Shown here one piece after another: positions 1 to 9,937 of a stretch of 64,000 nucleotides of DNA. Position numbers and translations under genes: made by a program. The notes under the pieces were generated by a model. The model had not been told where the DNA came from. It saw only the letters and a program-made list of their open reading frames with translations, and searched no databases. This DNA comes from [Clostridium] asparagiforme DSM 15981. Lineage in GTDB: Bacteria; Bacillota; Clostridia; Lachnospirales; Lachnospiraceae. The DNA is taken from assembly GCA_025149125.1 (NCBI GenBank), contig CP102272.1, forward strand, positions 248,001 through 312,000. The letters are read 5' to 3'. Within the stretch, counting starts at the first letter, position 1; every line of letters starts with the position of its first letter.

Positions 1-1010
1 TGGAACGGATTATGGCGGTTTACGACGTGGACCCGGCGTATGGCGCGCGGTTTGCGGATTTTGTGAATCAGAGGGAAAAGACACCCTTTACGGCGGTTCC
101 CTTCAGCAGCCTGGCGAAGCTGAAGGAGTTTGCAAAGGAGCACACCATAGAGATTCTGTTGATCGACCGCGGAGCGCTGCGGGAGACCGAGGGGATTCGG
201 GCGCGGCAGGTCATCACCCTGGCGGACGGGGAGGTGGTGGAGCTGGCGGAGGAATGTCCGGTGGTCTATAAGTACCAGTCCGGCGACAGTATCATGCGGG
301 AAGTGATGGCCTGTTATTGCAAGCAGCCGGTGGAGACGCAGGCCGCCCTTCTGGGGGCAAGGGCTGTGGTGATCGGGATTTATTCTCCGGTGAACCGCTG
401 CCTTAAGACCTCCTTCGCCCTCACCATGGGGCAGCTCCTGGCCCGGAACGAGCGGGTGCTCTATATCAATCTGGAGGAATACTCCGGGTTTACCCGGCTG
501 ATCCAGGCCCGCCATGAGCAGGATCTGTCGGATGTGCTGTACCTGTACCGGCAGGGGGCTTACAACTGGCTGAAGCTTAAATCCATTGTATACTCCTGGG
601 GCGGTATGGACTATATCCCGCCGGTTCGGTACGCGGAAGATTTAAACCAGGTGTCGCCCGAGGATATGGCCTGCCTTTTGGACCGCATTGCCCGGGAGAG
701 CGGGTACGAGAAGCTGTTGGTGGATGTGGGGCAGATGGGAAGGGGCGCGCTGCCGATTTTGGAGAACTGCGACGCGGTGTATATGCCTGTGAAGGACGAC
801 TGTATTTCCGCCGCCAAGGTGGAGGAGTTTGACGAGTATGTGAAAGCCGCTGGTTCGGAGCTGCTGCAGGGGCGCATTCACAAGCTGAAGCTGCCCTACC
901 ATAACAGCTTCGGACGGCGGGATACCTATATGGAGCAGCTTTTATGGGGAGAGCTGGGAGATTATGTGCGGCAGCTGCTGAGAGGCGGGCGGCCGGAGGC
1001 GCGCGGCTAG
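1..1010 (+). CDS. TadZ/CpaE-like pilus assembly ATPase-fold protein (5' end at window edge)
   Basis: Probably places or organises the Tad secretion machine at the membrane, as TadZ/CpaE proteins do. The reading frame is open to the left edge; bases 1-2 are tg followed by codons for E-R-I-M, so the true ATG very likely begins one base before the window. The first roughly 110 residues resemble a receiver-like N-terminal region, followed by a MinD/CpaE-type P-loop region. The Walker A position (SPVNRCLKTS, about residue 125 counting from the ATG at 12) is deviant, with a KT pair but no glycine-rich loop, so ATP hydrolysis is doubtful. It lies 28 bp upstream of tadA in the same direction, which supports a pilus role. 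Family assignment rests mainly on context and overall pattern. Confidence 0.75.
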   Translation, partial: ERIMAVYDVDPAYGARFADFVNQREKTPFTAVPFSSLAKLKEFAKEHTIEILLIDRGALRETEGIRARQVITLADGEVVELAEECPVVYKYQSGDSIMREVMACYCKQPVETQAALLGARAVVIGIYSPVNRCLKTSFALTMGQLLARNERVLYINLEEYSGFTRLIQARHEQDLSDVLYLYRQGAYNWLKLKSIVYSWGGMDYIPPVRYAEDLNQVSPEDMACLLDRIARESGYEKLLVDVGQMGRGALPILENCDAVYMPVKDDCISAAKVEEFDEYVKAAGSELLQGRIHKLKLPYHNSFGRRDTYMEQLLWGELGDYVRQLLRGGRPEARG

Positions 1011-1038
1011 CGGGGCCGGGAAGGAAGGAGGATCCGGT

Positions 1039-2253
<1,215 letters not shown>

Positions 2254-2338
2254 GAAAATAAAGCGCAGGCAGGAAGGGCCGGGCGCCTACCCGGCACAGC
2301 CAAGACCGCCGGGGGAAGTGGGGAAAGCGGGAAAGATA

Positions 2339-2410
2339 AGAACTGCGGGGAAAGCGGGAAGCGTGGGGGAGATGAGAACTGCGGGAAAGGTGGGAAGCGC
2401 GGGGAAAACA
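2339..2410 (+). repeat. Two 36-bp direct repeats in front of tadB
   Basis: Two imperfect 36-bp units (2339-2374 and 2375-2410), each opening with AGAACTGCGG and rich in GGGAA, lie in the 166-bp gap between tadA and the likely tadB start. The frame of tadB stays open through them, encoding a Gly-Ala-Lys-rich stretch, but the absence of a better upstream ribosome site argues that they are untranslated. Confidence 0.75.
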
Positions 2411-2419
2411 GGAACCGGT

Positions 2420-3157
2420 ATGGACTACGGCGTATACACGCTGACCCTGAGGGAATGGCTGTTCTACGCAGCCCAGGGGCTGGCGGGCTGCGCTCTGGCC
2501 GCCTACGTATTCTACCGCAGCGCCGCCGCATTTCTGGTGATGGCTCCGGTGGGAATCGTTTACCCGCTGTACTGCCGGGAGGACTTAAAAAGGCAGCGCC
2601 TGTGCCGTCTGAACCTGGAATTTAAGGATGGAATTCTGGTTTTGGCGTCCTTTCTCAGCGCCGGTTATTCCATCGAGAACGCGGTGGCGGCCAGCGGGCG
2701 GGAGCTGACATTGCTATACGGGGCCGATGGGCTGATGGCTGGGGAATTTGAGGAGATGGCCAGGGGGCTGCGGCTAAACCGTACCGTGGAATCGGTGTTT
2801 CTGGACCTGGGCGGGCGCAGCGGGCTGGAGGATGTAAACAATTTCGCCCAGGTGTTTGCCGCGGCCAAGCGCAGCGGAGGAGATTTGGTGGAGATTATCT
2901 CCCACACCGCAGGCGTGATCCGGGACAAGGTTCAGGTGCAGGAGGAGATTCACACCATGACAGCCTCCAAGGCGTTTGAACAGAAGATCATGAGTCTGGT
3001 GCCGGTTTTGATCGTGCTCTACATCGACCTCACCTCCCCGGGATTTTTTGACATCATGTACAGAACCATGGCAGGGCGGCTGGTGATGAGCGGCTGCCTG
3101 GCGGTTTATGGTATTTCGCTGCTGTTGGCCAGGAGAATTCTACAGGTGGAGATATAA
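2420..3157 (+). CDS. tadB: TadB-like inner-membrane platform protein (type II secretion F family)
   Basis: Polytopic membrane protein expected to form the assembly platform together with the TadC-like protein. From the ATG at 2420 it is 245 residues: two hydrophobic segments near residues 12-55, a cytoplasmic T2SSF helical domain (LEFKDGILVLASFLSAGYSIENAV and the following helices, with LVEIISHTAGVIRDK), and two C-terminal membrane segments. I chose 2420 because AGGA lies six bases upstream and the protein then begins just before the first membrane segment. The frame is open back to 2090, across the 36-bp repeats, and an in-frame ATG at 2372 is an alternative, so the N-terminus is uncertain. 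It is in the tad operon, 36 bp before the TadC-like gene. Confidence 0.85.
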   Translation: MDYGVYTLTLREWLFYAAQGLAGCALAAYVFYRSAAAFLVMAPVGIVYPLYCREDLKRQRLCRLNLEFKDGILVLASFLSAGYSIENAVAASGRELTLLYGADGLMAGEFEEMARGLRLNRTVESVFLDLGGRSGLEDVNNFAQVFAAAKRSGGDLVEIISHTAGVIRDKVQVQEEIHTMTASKAFEQKIMSLVPVLIVLYIDLTSPGFFDIMYRTMAGRLVMSGCLAVYGISLLLARRILQVEI

Positions 3158-3193
3158 GTGGGAATGGTGAGAGCGGAAATGAGGTGAGCTAAA

Positions 3194-4444
3194 ATGAGAG
3201 CCGCGGGCAGGCTGAGGAAGGCGCTTCCGGCCTGGCTTGGTAAAAAGCAAATCTGCTGTGTGCTGGCGGGGCTGCTCTTGGGTGGGATAGCCCAGGCGGC
3301 GGGCGCGGCGGGAACAGAAGGGGCGGCGGGGGAACTCAGGCGCCCCGGATACGGCCAAGAGGAGGAGACGCGCCAGGTGATGGTGAAGGGGCTTTTTGAG
3401 GAGGAGGTCCCGGTGGAGATTCGTCTGGCCGGACGGGAATACCGTGCGGATGAGATTCACCATGTGTATCAGCAGGTTTTGGAGGAGCTGCCGGAGCGCA
3501 TACGGGGTGGGAATTTGTCCCTGAACCAGGTCCGGAGCGATTTGAAGCTGATCAGCCGTATGGATGAGTACGGGATCACGCTGCGCTGGGAATCGGAGAA
3601 TTGCGAGCTGGTGGATTCCTTTGGCGCTGTGAACGCTCAGGATGTGCCGGAGGGCGGCGCAGAGGTGGAGCTTCGGGTGGAACTGACGGACGGGAGGTGT
3701 CCGGAGCAGTATGTGCTGCCGGTTCGCGTGGTACCGCAAAGGACGGGAGCCAGGGAACTGGCGTTGGAGGGCTTTGTCCGCACGGTGGAGGAAGCGGACC
3801 GGGCGCAGAGGGAGTCGGAGTGGCTGAAACTGCCCGATACATACAACGGCGCAGCGCTGCACTATCGGGAACCCCAGGAATCCCCGTTTCCGAGCCTGGC
3901 TGCGCTGGGGGTTGCGGCAGCCGTGCTGTTGACGGCAAAGGAGCGCTCGGACAAGGAAAAAGCGGCGAAACAGCGGGAAAATCAGCTGTTGATGGATTAC
4001 CCGGAGGTGGTTTCCAAGCTGATGATCTTTCTGGGGGCCGGAATGACGGTGCGAACGGCCTGGGAGCGGATTGCAGGGGATTACCGGGACATGCTTGGGA
4101 GCGGCAGGCGGACTCCGCGGCATGTGTATGAGGAAATGTATGAGACCTGCTGTCAGATGAGCCGCGGGGTTCCGGAGGGACAGGCTTACGGGGAATTTGG
4201 AAGGCGCTGCGGACTGCTTCCTTATATGAAGCTTTGCAGCCTGTTGGAGCAAAACCGGAAGAACGGATCCCGGAATGTGCGGGAACTGCTGAGGGCGGAG
4301 ATGACGGAGGCGTTTGAGCTGCGCAAGCACGGAGCCAGGCGCATGGGCGAGGAGGCGGGAACCCGCCTGCTGCTGCCGCTGTTTCTGATGCTGGGAGTTG
4401 TCATGGTGATGGTGGCTGTTCCGGCGATGCTGGAATTTATGTAA
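3194..4444 (+). CDS. TadC-like platform protein with large external domain (T2SSF family)
   Basis: A 416-residue membrane protein. It opens with a basic region and a hydrophobic segment (about 18-40), followed by a roughly 180-residue polar region of unknown fold that should lie outside the membrane, a second hydrophobic stretch near 236-250, a cytoplasmic T2SSF-like domain (ENQLLMDYPEVVSKLMIFLG, about 262-390), and a strongly hydrophobic tail (396-416). Classical TadC lacks the external part; clostridial tad loci commonly carry this longer form. GGTGAGC precedes the ATG. It is expected to pair with TadB. The large antisense open frame over this gene is judged a shadow. Confidence 0.8.
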   Translation: MRAAGRLRKALPAWLGKKQICCVLAGLLLGGIAQAAGAAGTEGAAGELRRPGYGQEEETRQVMVKGLFEEEVPVEIRLAGREYRADEIHHVYQQVLEELPERIRGGNLSLNQVRSDLKLISRMDEYGITLRWESENCELVDSFGAVNAQDVPEGGAEVELRVELTDGRCPEQYVLPVRVVPQRTGARELALEGFVRTVEEADRAQRESEWLKLPDTYNGAALHYREPQESPFPSLAALGVAAAVLLTAKERSDKEKAAKQRENQLLMDYPEVVSKLMIFLGAGMTVRTAWERIAGDYRDMLGSGRRTPRHVYEEMYETCCQMSRGVPEGQAYGEFGRRCGLLPYMKLCSLLEQNRKNGSRNVRELLRAEMTEAFELRKHGARRMGEEAGTRLLLPLFLMLGVVMVMVAVPAMLEFM

Positions 4445-4464
4445 ATTGAGATGGAGGGCGAAGG

Positions 4465-4644
4465 ATGGAGATAAAACGTGAACTGCGGTCGTTTCTGGCG
4501 GAAGAGGACGGGGTGGGGGTCATCGAGGTGGTACTGATTCTGGTGGTATTGATCGGGTTAGTGATCATTTTTAAGAAACAGATCACCACGTTGCTGGAAA
4601 ATGTGTTTAAGGAGATCAACAAACAGTCAAAAGAGGTGTATTGA
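4465..4644 (+). CDS. Flp1-type IVb pilin, major pilin candidate
   Basis: A 59-residue protein with the layout of clostridial Flp1 pilins: a short charged leader (MEIKRELRSFLAEEDG), then GVGVIEVVLILVVLIGLVIIF, one hydrophobic helix beginning with the G/V-x-x-x-E pattern recognised by prepilin peptidases, then a short polar tail. Cleavage after the Gly of EDG is expected, leaving Glu at mature position 5. GGGCGAAGG lies upstream of the ATG at 4465. Its stop codon overlaps the next start (TGATG). It is probably the main structural subunit of the pilus and is processed by the TadV-like peptidase at 7571. Confidence 0.88.
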   Translation: MEIKRELRSFLAEEDGVGVIEVVLILVVLIGLVIIFKKQITTLLENVFKEINKQSKEVY

Positions 4645-6605
4645 TGAGAAAGCGCGGGGAGATCACGGTATTTCTCACCATGATTCTGGTCTGTGTGTGG
4701 GCGCTGCTGTGCGGGCTGGTGGAAAGCGCCCGCACGGCGGGGGCGCGCTGCTACCTCCGCCAGGCGCTGGACTCCTCCATGGACTCCCTGTTTGGCCAGT
4801 ATCACAGGAAGCTGTGGGAGAGCTACCGCCTGTTGGGATTGGAATATGGGACGCCGGGCGACCTGGAGGGGGAATTTCGGGAATTCCTTGCTCCCTATCT
4901 GGAGGCGCAGAATTGGTACCCGCTGGAGGCGGGAGAGATCAGCGCCGTGCGGTTAACTGCGCTGACGGACGAGGATGGGGCGTGTCTGGAGGAGCAGATT
5001 CTGGCTTATATGAAGTATGGGCTGTTGAGCACAACCTGGGATGAGTTGAAGCCGGATGAAGCGGCAGAACTTTTCCGGGCGGTAAAGGAGGCAGGTGCCG
5101 TTAAGGAAGCGGCCGGTGCTTACAAAGGCCATGCCAGGGAGGCGGTAAAGCTGGAGAAGGCTCTGGAACAGCTCAATGACAGTCTGGAAAAACAGCGAAA
5201 GTTGTGGGAGACCGGGGCCGAACGGCTGCGAGGCTGCGACGGGGGCGGTTTTTTGTCCCAGGCAGCCAGACTGGACACGGAGCTGGGAAAAGTGCCTGGT
5301 TTGGTGAAGGCGTACGAAAAAAAGGCGGACGGCCTGGACCGGAAACTGAAGGAAAGCCGGAACGAATATGAGAGCCGGGCCGGGGATTTAAGCCAGACGG
5401 TCCGGGACGGTTTGGAGGCGGAAATCCGCCAGTATGAGGCGTATACCGACCGGGATGGGGAACGGAGACAGCAGGTTGAGGCTTTGGACGGGTTGTCACA
5501 GCAAAACCGGGAATATGTCAGGCAGGTGATGGAGGAGGCCAGAAGCGTGCAGGAATATATTGACAGCTGGGAGCCGGACGATGAGGACGACGAGCTGGAC
5601 GAGGAGGCGCTGTGGCGGCCGGTGAGAGCACGATGGGACGCATACCCGGTATTGGCGTTAAATGTTGAGTTCGGTATTCAGGACAAAGAGACGGAAGGGT
5701 TTCTGGAGCGGGTTCAGGAGTTGATTTCCGGGGATTTGCTGGCCCTACTGTTGCCAGAAGGGGAGACTGCGTCGGAGCAGAGACCCGATCTGACGGATGC
5801 GCCCTCCACGCTCTGCGGCTATGGGAAGGGCGGAGAGGCGGGCGGAAATTCAGCTGCCGGACTGGTAGACCGGCTGATGATTGGGGAATACGCCCTGCGG
5901 TATTTTGACTATTACGGGCGCAAACCGATTAAGGACGGCTGCTGTGCGTATGAGACGGAATATTTATTGTTCGGACATGCCGGGGACCGGGAAAATTTAT
6001 CCTCCGCCGCATCCAGGCTTCTGGCGGTGCGGGAGGGTCTTAACCTGATCCATATACTGTCCGATCCCCAAAAACGAGGCGAGGCGGAGGCGCTGGCAGC
6101 CGCCATAGCCGGGGGAACCGGCCTGCTGCCCCTGGTGGGAGTGATTAAATTTTTTATCATGGGCGTGTGGGCGCTGGGGGAGGCGGTTCTGGATGTGCGG
6201 GCGCTGTTTGACGGGGAAAAGGTACCGTTTTTGAAAACTCAGGACAGCTGGTGTCTGGACCTGGACGGTTTGGTGGAAATGGGAAAAACAGGGGGAAATT
6301 CGGGTGAGTTATCCGGCTCCGGGCAGGGGGATAAAGGGATGGATTACAAAGGCTACCTCAGGCTGCTGCTCTTTTTTTCCATGGGACCGGAGACGGATTT
6401 CCGGATGCTGGACATGATCCAGTCCAATCTGCGCGCCGGCCAGCCGGGGTTTCGGGCGGACCACTGTGCCCATGCGGTGGAAATGTCCGCGGACGTTTGT
6501 GGAAAACATCTGTTTTTGACACCCGGTGTGTGGAAAGCGGCGGCCGGAGGCGGGGAACAGCGCTATGAGATGACCGTGGCGGTCACCGGCGGCTACGGAA
6601 AATAA
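4644..6605 (+). CDS. DUF5702-type Tad-locus protein
   Basis: A 653-residue protein that starts with a short basic leader and one membrane segment (GEITVFLTMILVCVWALLCGLVESAR), the form seen in TadE/TadG-like proteins and in the DUF5702 family found in clostridial tad clusters. The rest is mostly soluble and external: a charged, coiled-coil-prone region about 130-310 with an acidic run (DDEDDELDEE, about 314), and a C-terminal domain with a hydrophobic patch near 500-520. It may be a pilus-associated minor subunit or envelope anchor; the precise role is unknown. The ATG overlaps the Flp1 stop, so the two are probably coupled in translation. A TTG three bases upstream is a less likely start. 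Confidence 0.82.
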   Translation: MRKRGEITVFLTMILVCVWALLCGLVESARTAGARCYLRQALDSSMDSLFGQYHRKLWESYRLLGLEYGTPGDLEGEFREFLAPYLEAQNWYPLEAGEISAVRLTALTDEDGACLEEQILAYMKYGLLSTTWDELKPDEAAELFRAVKEAGAVKEAAGAYKGHAREAVKLEKALEQLNDSLEKQRKLWETGAERLRGCDGGGFLSQAARLDTELGKVPGLVKAYEKKADGLDRKLKESRNEYESRAGDLSQTVRDGLEAEIRQYEAYTDRDGERRQQVEALDGLSQQNREYVRQVMEEARSVQEYIDSWEPDDEDDELDEEALWRPVRARWDAYPVLALNVEFGIQDKETEGFLERVQELISGDLLALLLPEGETASEQRPDLTDAPSTLCGYGKGGEAGGNSAAGLVDRLMIGEYALRYFDYYGRKPIKDGCCAYETEYLLFGHAGDRENLSSAASRLLAVREGLNLIHILSDPQKRGEAEALAAAIAGGTGLLPLVGVIKFFIMGVWALGEAVLDVRALFDGEKVPFLKTQDSWCLDLDGLVEMGKTGGNSGELSGSGQGDKGMDYKGYLRLLLFFSMGPETDFRMLDMIQSNLRAGQPGFRADHCAHAVEMSADVCGKHLFLTPGVWKAAAGGGEQRYEMTVAVTGGYGK

Positions 6606-6628
6606 TGAGCGGAAGGAGGCCGGTCATC

Positions 6629-7564
6629 ATGCTCTTTTTTCAGGAATGCCTGTGCAGGAAGCTATCTAAAACAAAAAATAATCGCACCTCTCCAGTACGA
6701 AACTCCTTTTATTATATGAGAACAATGCACATTTTCCGCGAAAAAAGAGCATTATCACCGGCCTCACGGCCGCTGTCAAATTCTGCGGACGGCTCTCTGG
6801 CTCTGGAAGCCGCCCTGGCGCTCACCCTGTTTCTCTTTGCCTGCGTCTGCCTGGCGGCCCCGATCAAGCTGTTTGACCAGCAGCGCAAAATTCAGGGAGC
6901 GCTGGAGCAGGCAGGGGAAGACCTGAGCCGGTATGCCTATGTGAAATATTGTCTGGACAAAGGGGATGGGGAGGTGGAATGCGGGGACGACATCGCCTCC
7001 ATTCTGACCATCGGTTATGTGCGGCAGAAGGTGATGTCTGTGGTGGACCAGCGGATGATCCGGCAGGTGTCCCTGGGAGAATCGCGGATTCTCGAAGAGG
7101 ATATGATCTGTCTGCGCGTCAGCTATCGTTTTTACCTGCCGGTAGCATTTCCGGGGATGAGCAGTATCCCGATGGAGGCGGTCTGCGTGCGTAGGGCCTG
7201 GACCGGGGCGGAGGGAGGGCGTCACAGCCCGTCCGGCGGCAGCGGGGAGGCGGAGGATCCGATTGTCTATGTGGGAAAGGGATCCACGCGCTATCATCTC
7301 AGCACCCGTTGCCATTATCTGCACAATAATCTGCAGGCGGTGGGCAGCGGGGAGGTGAGCGGTTTGCGCAACGCGGAGGGAGGAAGGTATTCCCCCTGCA
7401 AGCGTTGTGCCGGTGGAATGTCAGGTGGAACCGTATATGCTATGCCCAGCGGCAGCAGTTACCACACATCCCCGGACTGTACGGCGATTGTGGCCTATAT
7501 CCGGGCTGTGCGCAAGTCAACGGTGGCGTATCTCGGCGCCTGTTCTTATTGCGGAAGGGAGTAA
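6629..7564 (+). CDS. TadE-like pseudopilin with duplicated Cys/His modules
   Basis: About 311 residues from the ATG at 6629, chosen because AAGGAGG sits nine bases upstream; an ATG at 6605 overlapping the previous stop is also possible. A basic N-terminus is followed by a pseudopilin-like segment GSLALEAALALTLFLF (about 55-70) with Glu in the prepilin position, so processing by the TadV peptidase is plausible. The middle resembles TadE-like proteins. The C-terminal 100 residues hold two tandem modules of the form VY-x-x-x-x-G-x-x-YH-x-x-x-x-C followed later by C-x-x-C (VYVGKGSTRYHLSTRC with CKRC; VYAMPSGSSYHTSPDC with CSYC). This looks like a small metal-binding or disulfide module and is unusual on a pilus subunit. 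Confidence 0.82.
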   Translation: MLFFQECLCRKLSKTKNNRTSPVRNSFYYMRTMHIFREKRALSPASRPLSNSADGSLALEAALALTLFLFACVCLAAPIKLFDQQRKIQGALEQAGEDLSRYAYVKYCLDKGDGEVECGDDIASILTIGYVRQKVMSVVDQRMIRQVSLGESRILEEDMICLRVSYRFYLPVAFPGMSSIPMEAVCVRRAWTGAEGGRHSPSGGSGEAEDPIVYVGKGSTRYHLSTRCHYLHNNLQAVGSGEVSGLRNAEGGRYSPCKRCAGGMSGGTVYAMPSGSSYHTSPDCTAIVAYIRAVRKSTVAYLGACSYCGRE

Positions 7565-7570
7565 AGAAAA

Positions 7571-8059
7571 ATGAGTACACAGTGGGGAATGTGGATCAGT
7601 GGAGTCATGAGGCTGGTATTTCTTGTTTATCTGATAACCGCAGCCTGGCAGGATTTTAAGTATCGGGCTATCCGATTCTATGTTTTTGCCGGATTTGGCA
7701 TCACAGGGGGCGTGCTGCGATTTACCTTTCTCTGTATGGAGTGCAGCATTCCGGGAAGCTGGCAGCCGGCGGTGGCGGATCTGGTTATGGCGTTGGGAAT
7801 CGGTGGCGGCCTGCTGGTTTTATCGGTTCTGACCCGGCAGGCTGTGGGGGTGGGGGATGGCTGGTTCTTCGTGGTGTCTGCCCTCTATCTGGGATTCTGG
7901 AAAAATGTGCTGTTGTTGGCCGGAGGGCTTTTCATCTGTTTTTGCTACTGCTCCGGCCTGTTGGTCTGGGGCAGACTGCACAGGGTATCCGTGAGAAAAC
8001 GCAAGATCCCGTTTCTGCCCTTTCTGATCCCCGTTTGCCTGGGGATCGTGCGCCTGTGA
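7571..8059 (+). CDS. TadV/CpaA-type prepilin peptidase (A24 family)
   Basis: A 162-residue polytopic membrane aspartic protease expected to cleave the leaders of the Flp1 pilin and the pseudopilins. Both catalytic aspartates of the A24 family are visible: D28 in AAWQDFKYR and D96 in GVGDGWF, each at the edge of a membrane segment. The length fits the short TadV form without the methylase domain of PilD. AAGAAA precedes the ATG; the gene is six bases after the previous stop, and its own TGA overlaps the GTG of the next gene. Confidence 0.88.
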   Translation: MSTQWGMWISGVMRLVFLVYLITAAWQDFKYRAIRFYVFAGFGITGGVLRFTFLCMECSIPGSWQPAVADLVMALGIGGGLLVLSVLTRQAVGVGDGWFFVVSALYLGFWKNVLLLAGGLFICFCYCSGLLVWGRLHRVSVRKRKIPFLPFLIPVCLGIVRL

Positions 8060-8433
8060 GGGGCGGCGTGCGGTGTTCCGGCAGCTATACCGTGGAGGCG
8101 GCCTGGGTGAGCGCGGTGGTGATTTTGGCGGTCGTTACCACAATTCAGGTGGCGTACGGTCTGCGGGGGCGAGTGGCGCAGGCCATGGTGCTGCACGAGG
8201 CGGTGGAGACCGCCAGGCATGAGAAGGGCCTGACGGCTGAGGAGGTGCAGGCACGCTTTGAGCGCACAGGCGTGCGGCTTAAGCTGCAGGAGCGCGGCGG
8301 GATCATAGACGGGCAGGCGGCGTCAGACCGGTGGGAGGTCAGAATACAGAGCACAAAATTCAGACCGGAGGAATTTCTGCGCAGGATAACGCTGCTGGAA
8401 CAGCTGGAGGAGGGCAATGGAGGTTCACTATAA
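8056..8433 (+). CDS. Small TadE-like pseudopilin
   Basis: About 125 residues if translation starts at the GTG at 8056, which overlaps the TGA of the peptidase gene (GTGA) and suggests translational coupling. The protein begins with a short basic leader, then SGSYTVEAAWVSAVVILAVV, a pseudopilin-type hydrophobic helix with Glu five residues after the Gly-Ser, and a polar C-terminal region. The frame is open upstream to 7741, but that part overlaps the peptidase in another frame and is not expected to be protein. It overlaps the following FHA gene by 17 bases. It is probably a minor pilus subunit; the N-terminus is inferred. Confidence 0.75.
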   Translation: MRGGVRCSGSYTVEAAWVSAVVILAVVTTIQVAYGLRGRVAQAMVLHEAVETARHEKGLTAEEVQARFERTGVRLKLQERGGIIDGQAASDRWEVRIQSTKFRPEEFLRRITLLEQLEEGNGGSL

Positions 8434-9853
8434 GAGAGAGATGAAACACAATTATCTGATTGTGGAGCCGGACGAAGGGAACAAGCCGGGATATGAGGCG
8501 CGGATGCTGCTGAATAATGCGGTAGAGGGCCTTCTCCGCTTTCATATTAAGTATATGGACGAACGCCAGAGCTATTATTATGACATCACATCCATGCAGC
8601 CCCTTGGACGGATTTTGCAAAACCGTTTCATCGACCGCGGGGAGATTTGCCAGTTGCTGATCCAGCTCCATGTGGCTCTTAGGCGGATGGAAGAATACCT
8701 GCTTTCAGAGGACGGCCTGCTCCTGGATCCGGATTACATCTACGTGGAGCCGGAGGGCTTCAGAACAGGTCTGTGCCTGGTGCCGGGGATGGCTGGGAGC
8801 TTTCCGGACCGCCTGAGCCGGCTGCTGCAATACCTGATGAAAAAGGTAGACCACAGGGACAAGGAATGCGTTGTGCTGGCTTATGGATTGTACCAGGAGA
8901 GCCTTAAGGAGAATTTCAGTGTAGAGGATCTTATGAGGCTGGTGCAGAGGGAGGGCAGGAACGTGGAAGCCTCCGCCCCTGCTGTATCGGTCGCAGATTT
9001 TGATCCGCATTGGGAGCAGGGCGGAGGCATAGATGAGTCCGGGCGGCAGCGGCAGAGCTGGGATGAAGGGGGAGATAGGGCGGCCGGAGGTGCAGGGATC
9101 GGAGAACGGGAGCGGAGGTTTGAATCGGCGGAAAATGCCGGTGAGTCTGGAGTGAAGTGGGCGGAAGCACGGGAAGGCGAAGCCCGAAAGACAGGCGTGA
9201 GCGTACCGCCGCTGCTGCGCCTGGTGTTGAAGCAGCTTGCCGTGATCAGCCTGATCGCCGTCGGAGCGCCCGCTTTTCTTTGGTTTATAAAGGGGCCGTC
9301 GGCAGTCGGGCGTTTCCGGCTTCTTTGGCTGATTCTTCCGGCCGCCGCCCTGGTTTTGAGCGCGGTGGGGGATATTGTTTATGTTGTATTTGGTAACCGG
9401 TCCGCGGGAGAAACGCCCCAGGAAATAAACGGGAAAGCGTTGCCCAGACGTTGGGAGATTCCGGAGGAGGAGCCCGAGCCGGAAGAGGAGGACGGCAGAC
9501 AGGAGCCGGAAGCGGAGGCGGAATTTCAGACCACGCTGTTGACCGGACGGGGAGAGAGCGGGCTGGTGAGGCGGCTGGAGCCGAGGGAGGAGAAGATGGA
9601 GGACATTTTGATTCCATATTTTCCATTTATCATTGGAAAACATGAGGAGTTGGTGGATTACGTTTTAAATCGCAGTACGGTGAGCCGGCTTCATGTTCGA
9701 ATTGATCGGGAAGGTGAGGAGTATCGGATTACGGATTTAAACTCCACAAACGGTACCATGGTGGGGGGACGTCTGCTGGAGGCCAACGAAACAGCCGGCA
9801 TTTGTACCGGTGATGAAATTTGCATAGCAGACCTGCTTTTTACATTCCGATAA
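8417..9853 (+). CDS. DUF6382/FHA-domain membrane protein closing the tad operon
   Basis: 478 residues. The N-terminal 175 residues match the DUF6382 type that accompanies clostridial tad loci (YLIVEPDEG and the following mixed region). An acidic, low-complexity linker (about 180-260) leads to two membrane segments (about 270-325), then another Glu-rich linker and a C-terminal FHA domain (about 402-478) with FIIGKHEELVDYVLNRSTVSRLHV-type signature residues: the conserved Ser-Arg-x-His at 423-426 and NSTNGT at 442-447. FHA domains bind phosphothreonine, so the pilus may be controlled by a Ser/Thr kinase; no kinase is in this window. It overlaps the previous gene by 17 bases. Confidence 0.86.
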   Translation: MEVHYKREMKHNYLIVEPDEGNKPGYEARMLLNNAVEGLLRFHIKYMDERQSYYYDITSMQPLGRILQNRFIDRGEICQLLIQLHVALRRMEEYLLSEDGLLLDPDYIYVEPEGFRTGLCLVPGMAGSFPDRLSRLLQYLMKKVDHRDKECVVLAYGLYQESLKENFSVEDLMRLVQREGRNVEASAPAVSVADFDPHWEQGGGIDESGRQRQSWDEGGDRAAGGAGIGERERRFESAENAGESGVKWAEAREGEARKTGVSVPPLLRLVLKQLAVISLIAVGAPAFLWFIKGPSAVGRFRLLWLILPAAALVLSAVGDIVYVVFGNRSAGETPQEINGKALPRRWEIPEEEPEPEEEDGRQEPEAEAEFQTTLLTGRGESGLVRRLEPREEKMEDILIPYFPFIIGKHEELVDYVLNRSTVSRLHVRIDREGEEYRITDLNSTNGTMVGGRLLEANETAGICTGDEICIADLLFTFR

Positions 9854-9937
9854 TGCGAATAATGAACGTTTGAAGCTTAACTTTAGGCATTTATATACAT
9901 TTATTTATAAAATTTGATCATAAATATAGTATATGTG

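Noticed and set aside
3140..4330. Long antisense open frame over the TadC-like gene
   Set aside because: No ribosome site, biased composition expected from the GC-rich sense strand, and no recognisable domain.
7741..8055. Upstream extension of the small pseudopilin gene
   Set aside because: It overlaps the prepilin peptidase in another frame; GTG 8056 overlapping the previous stop is a much better start.
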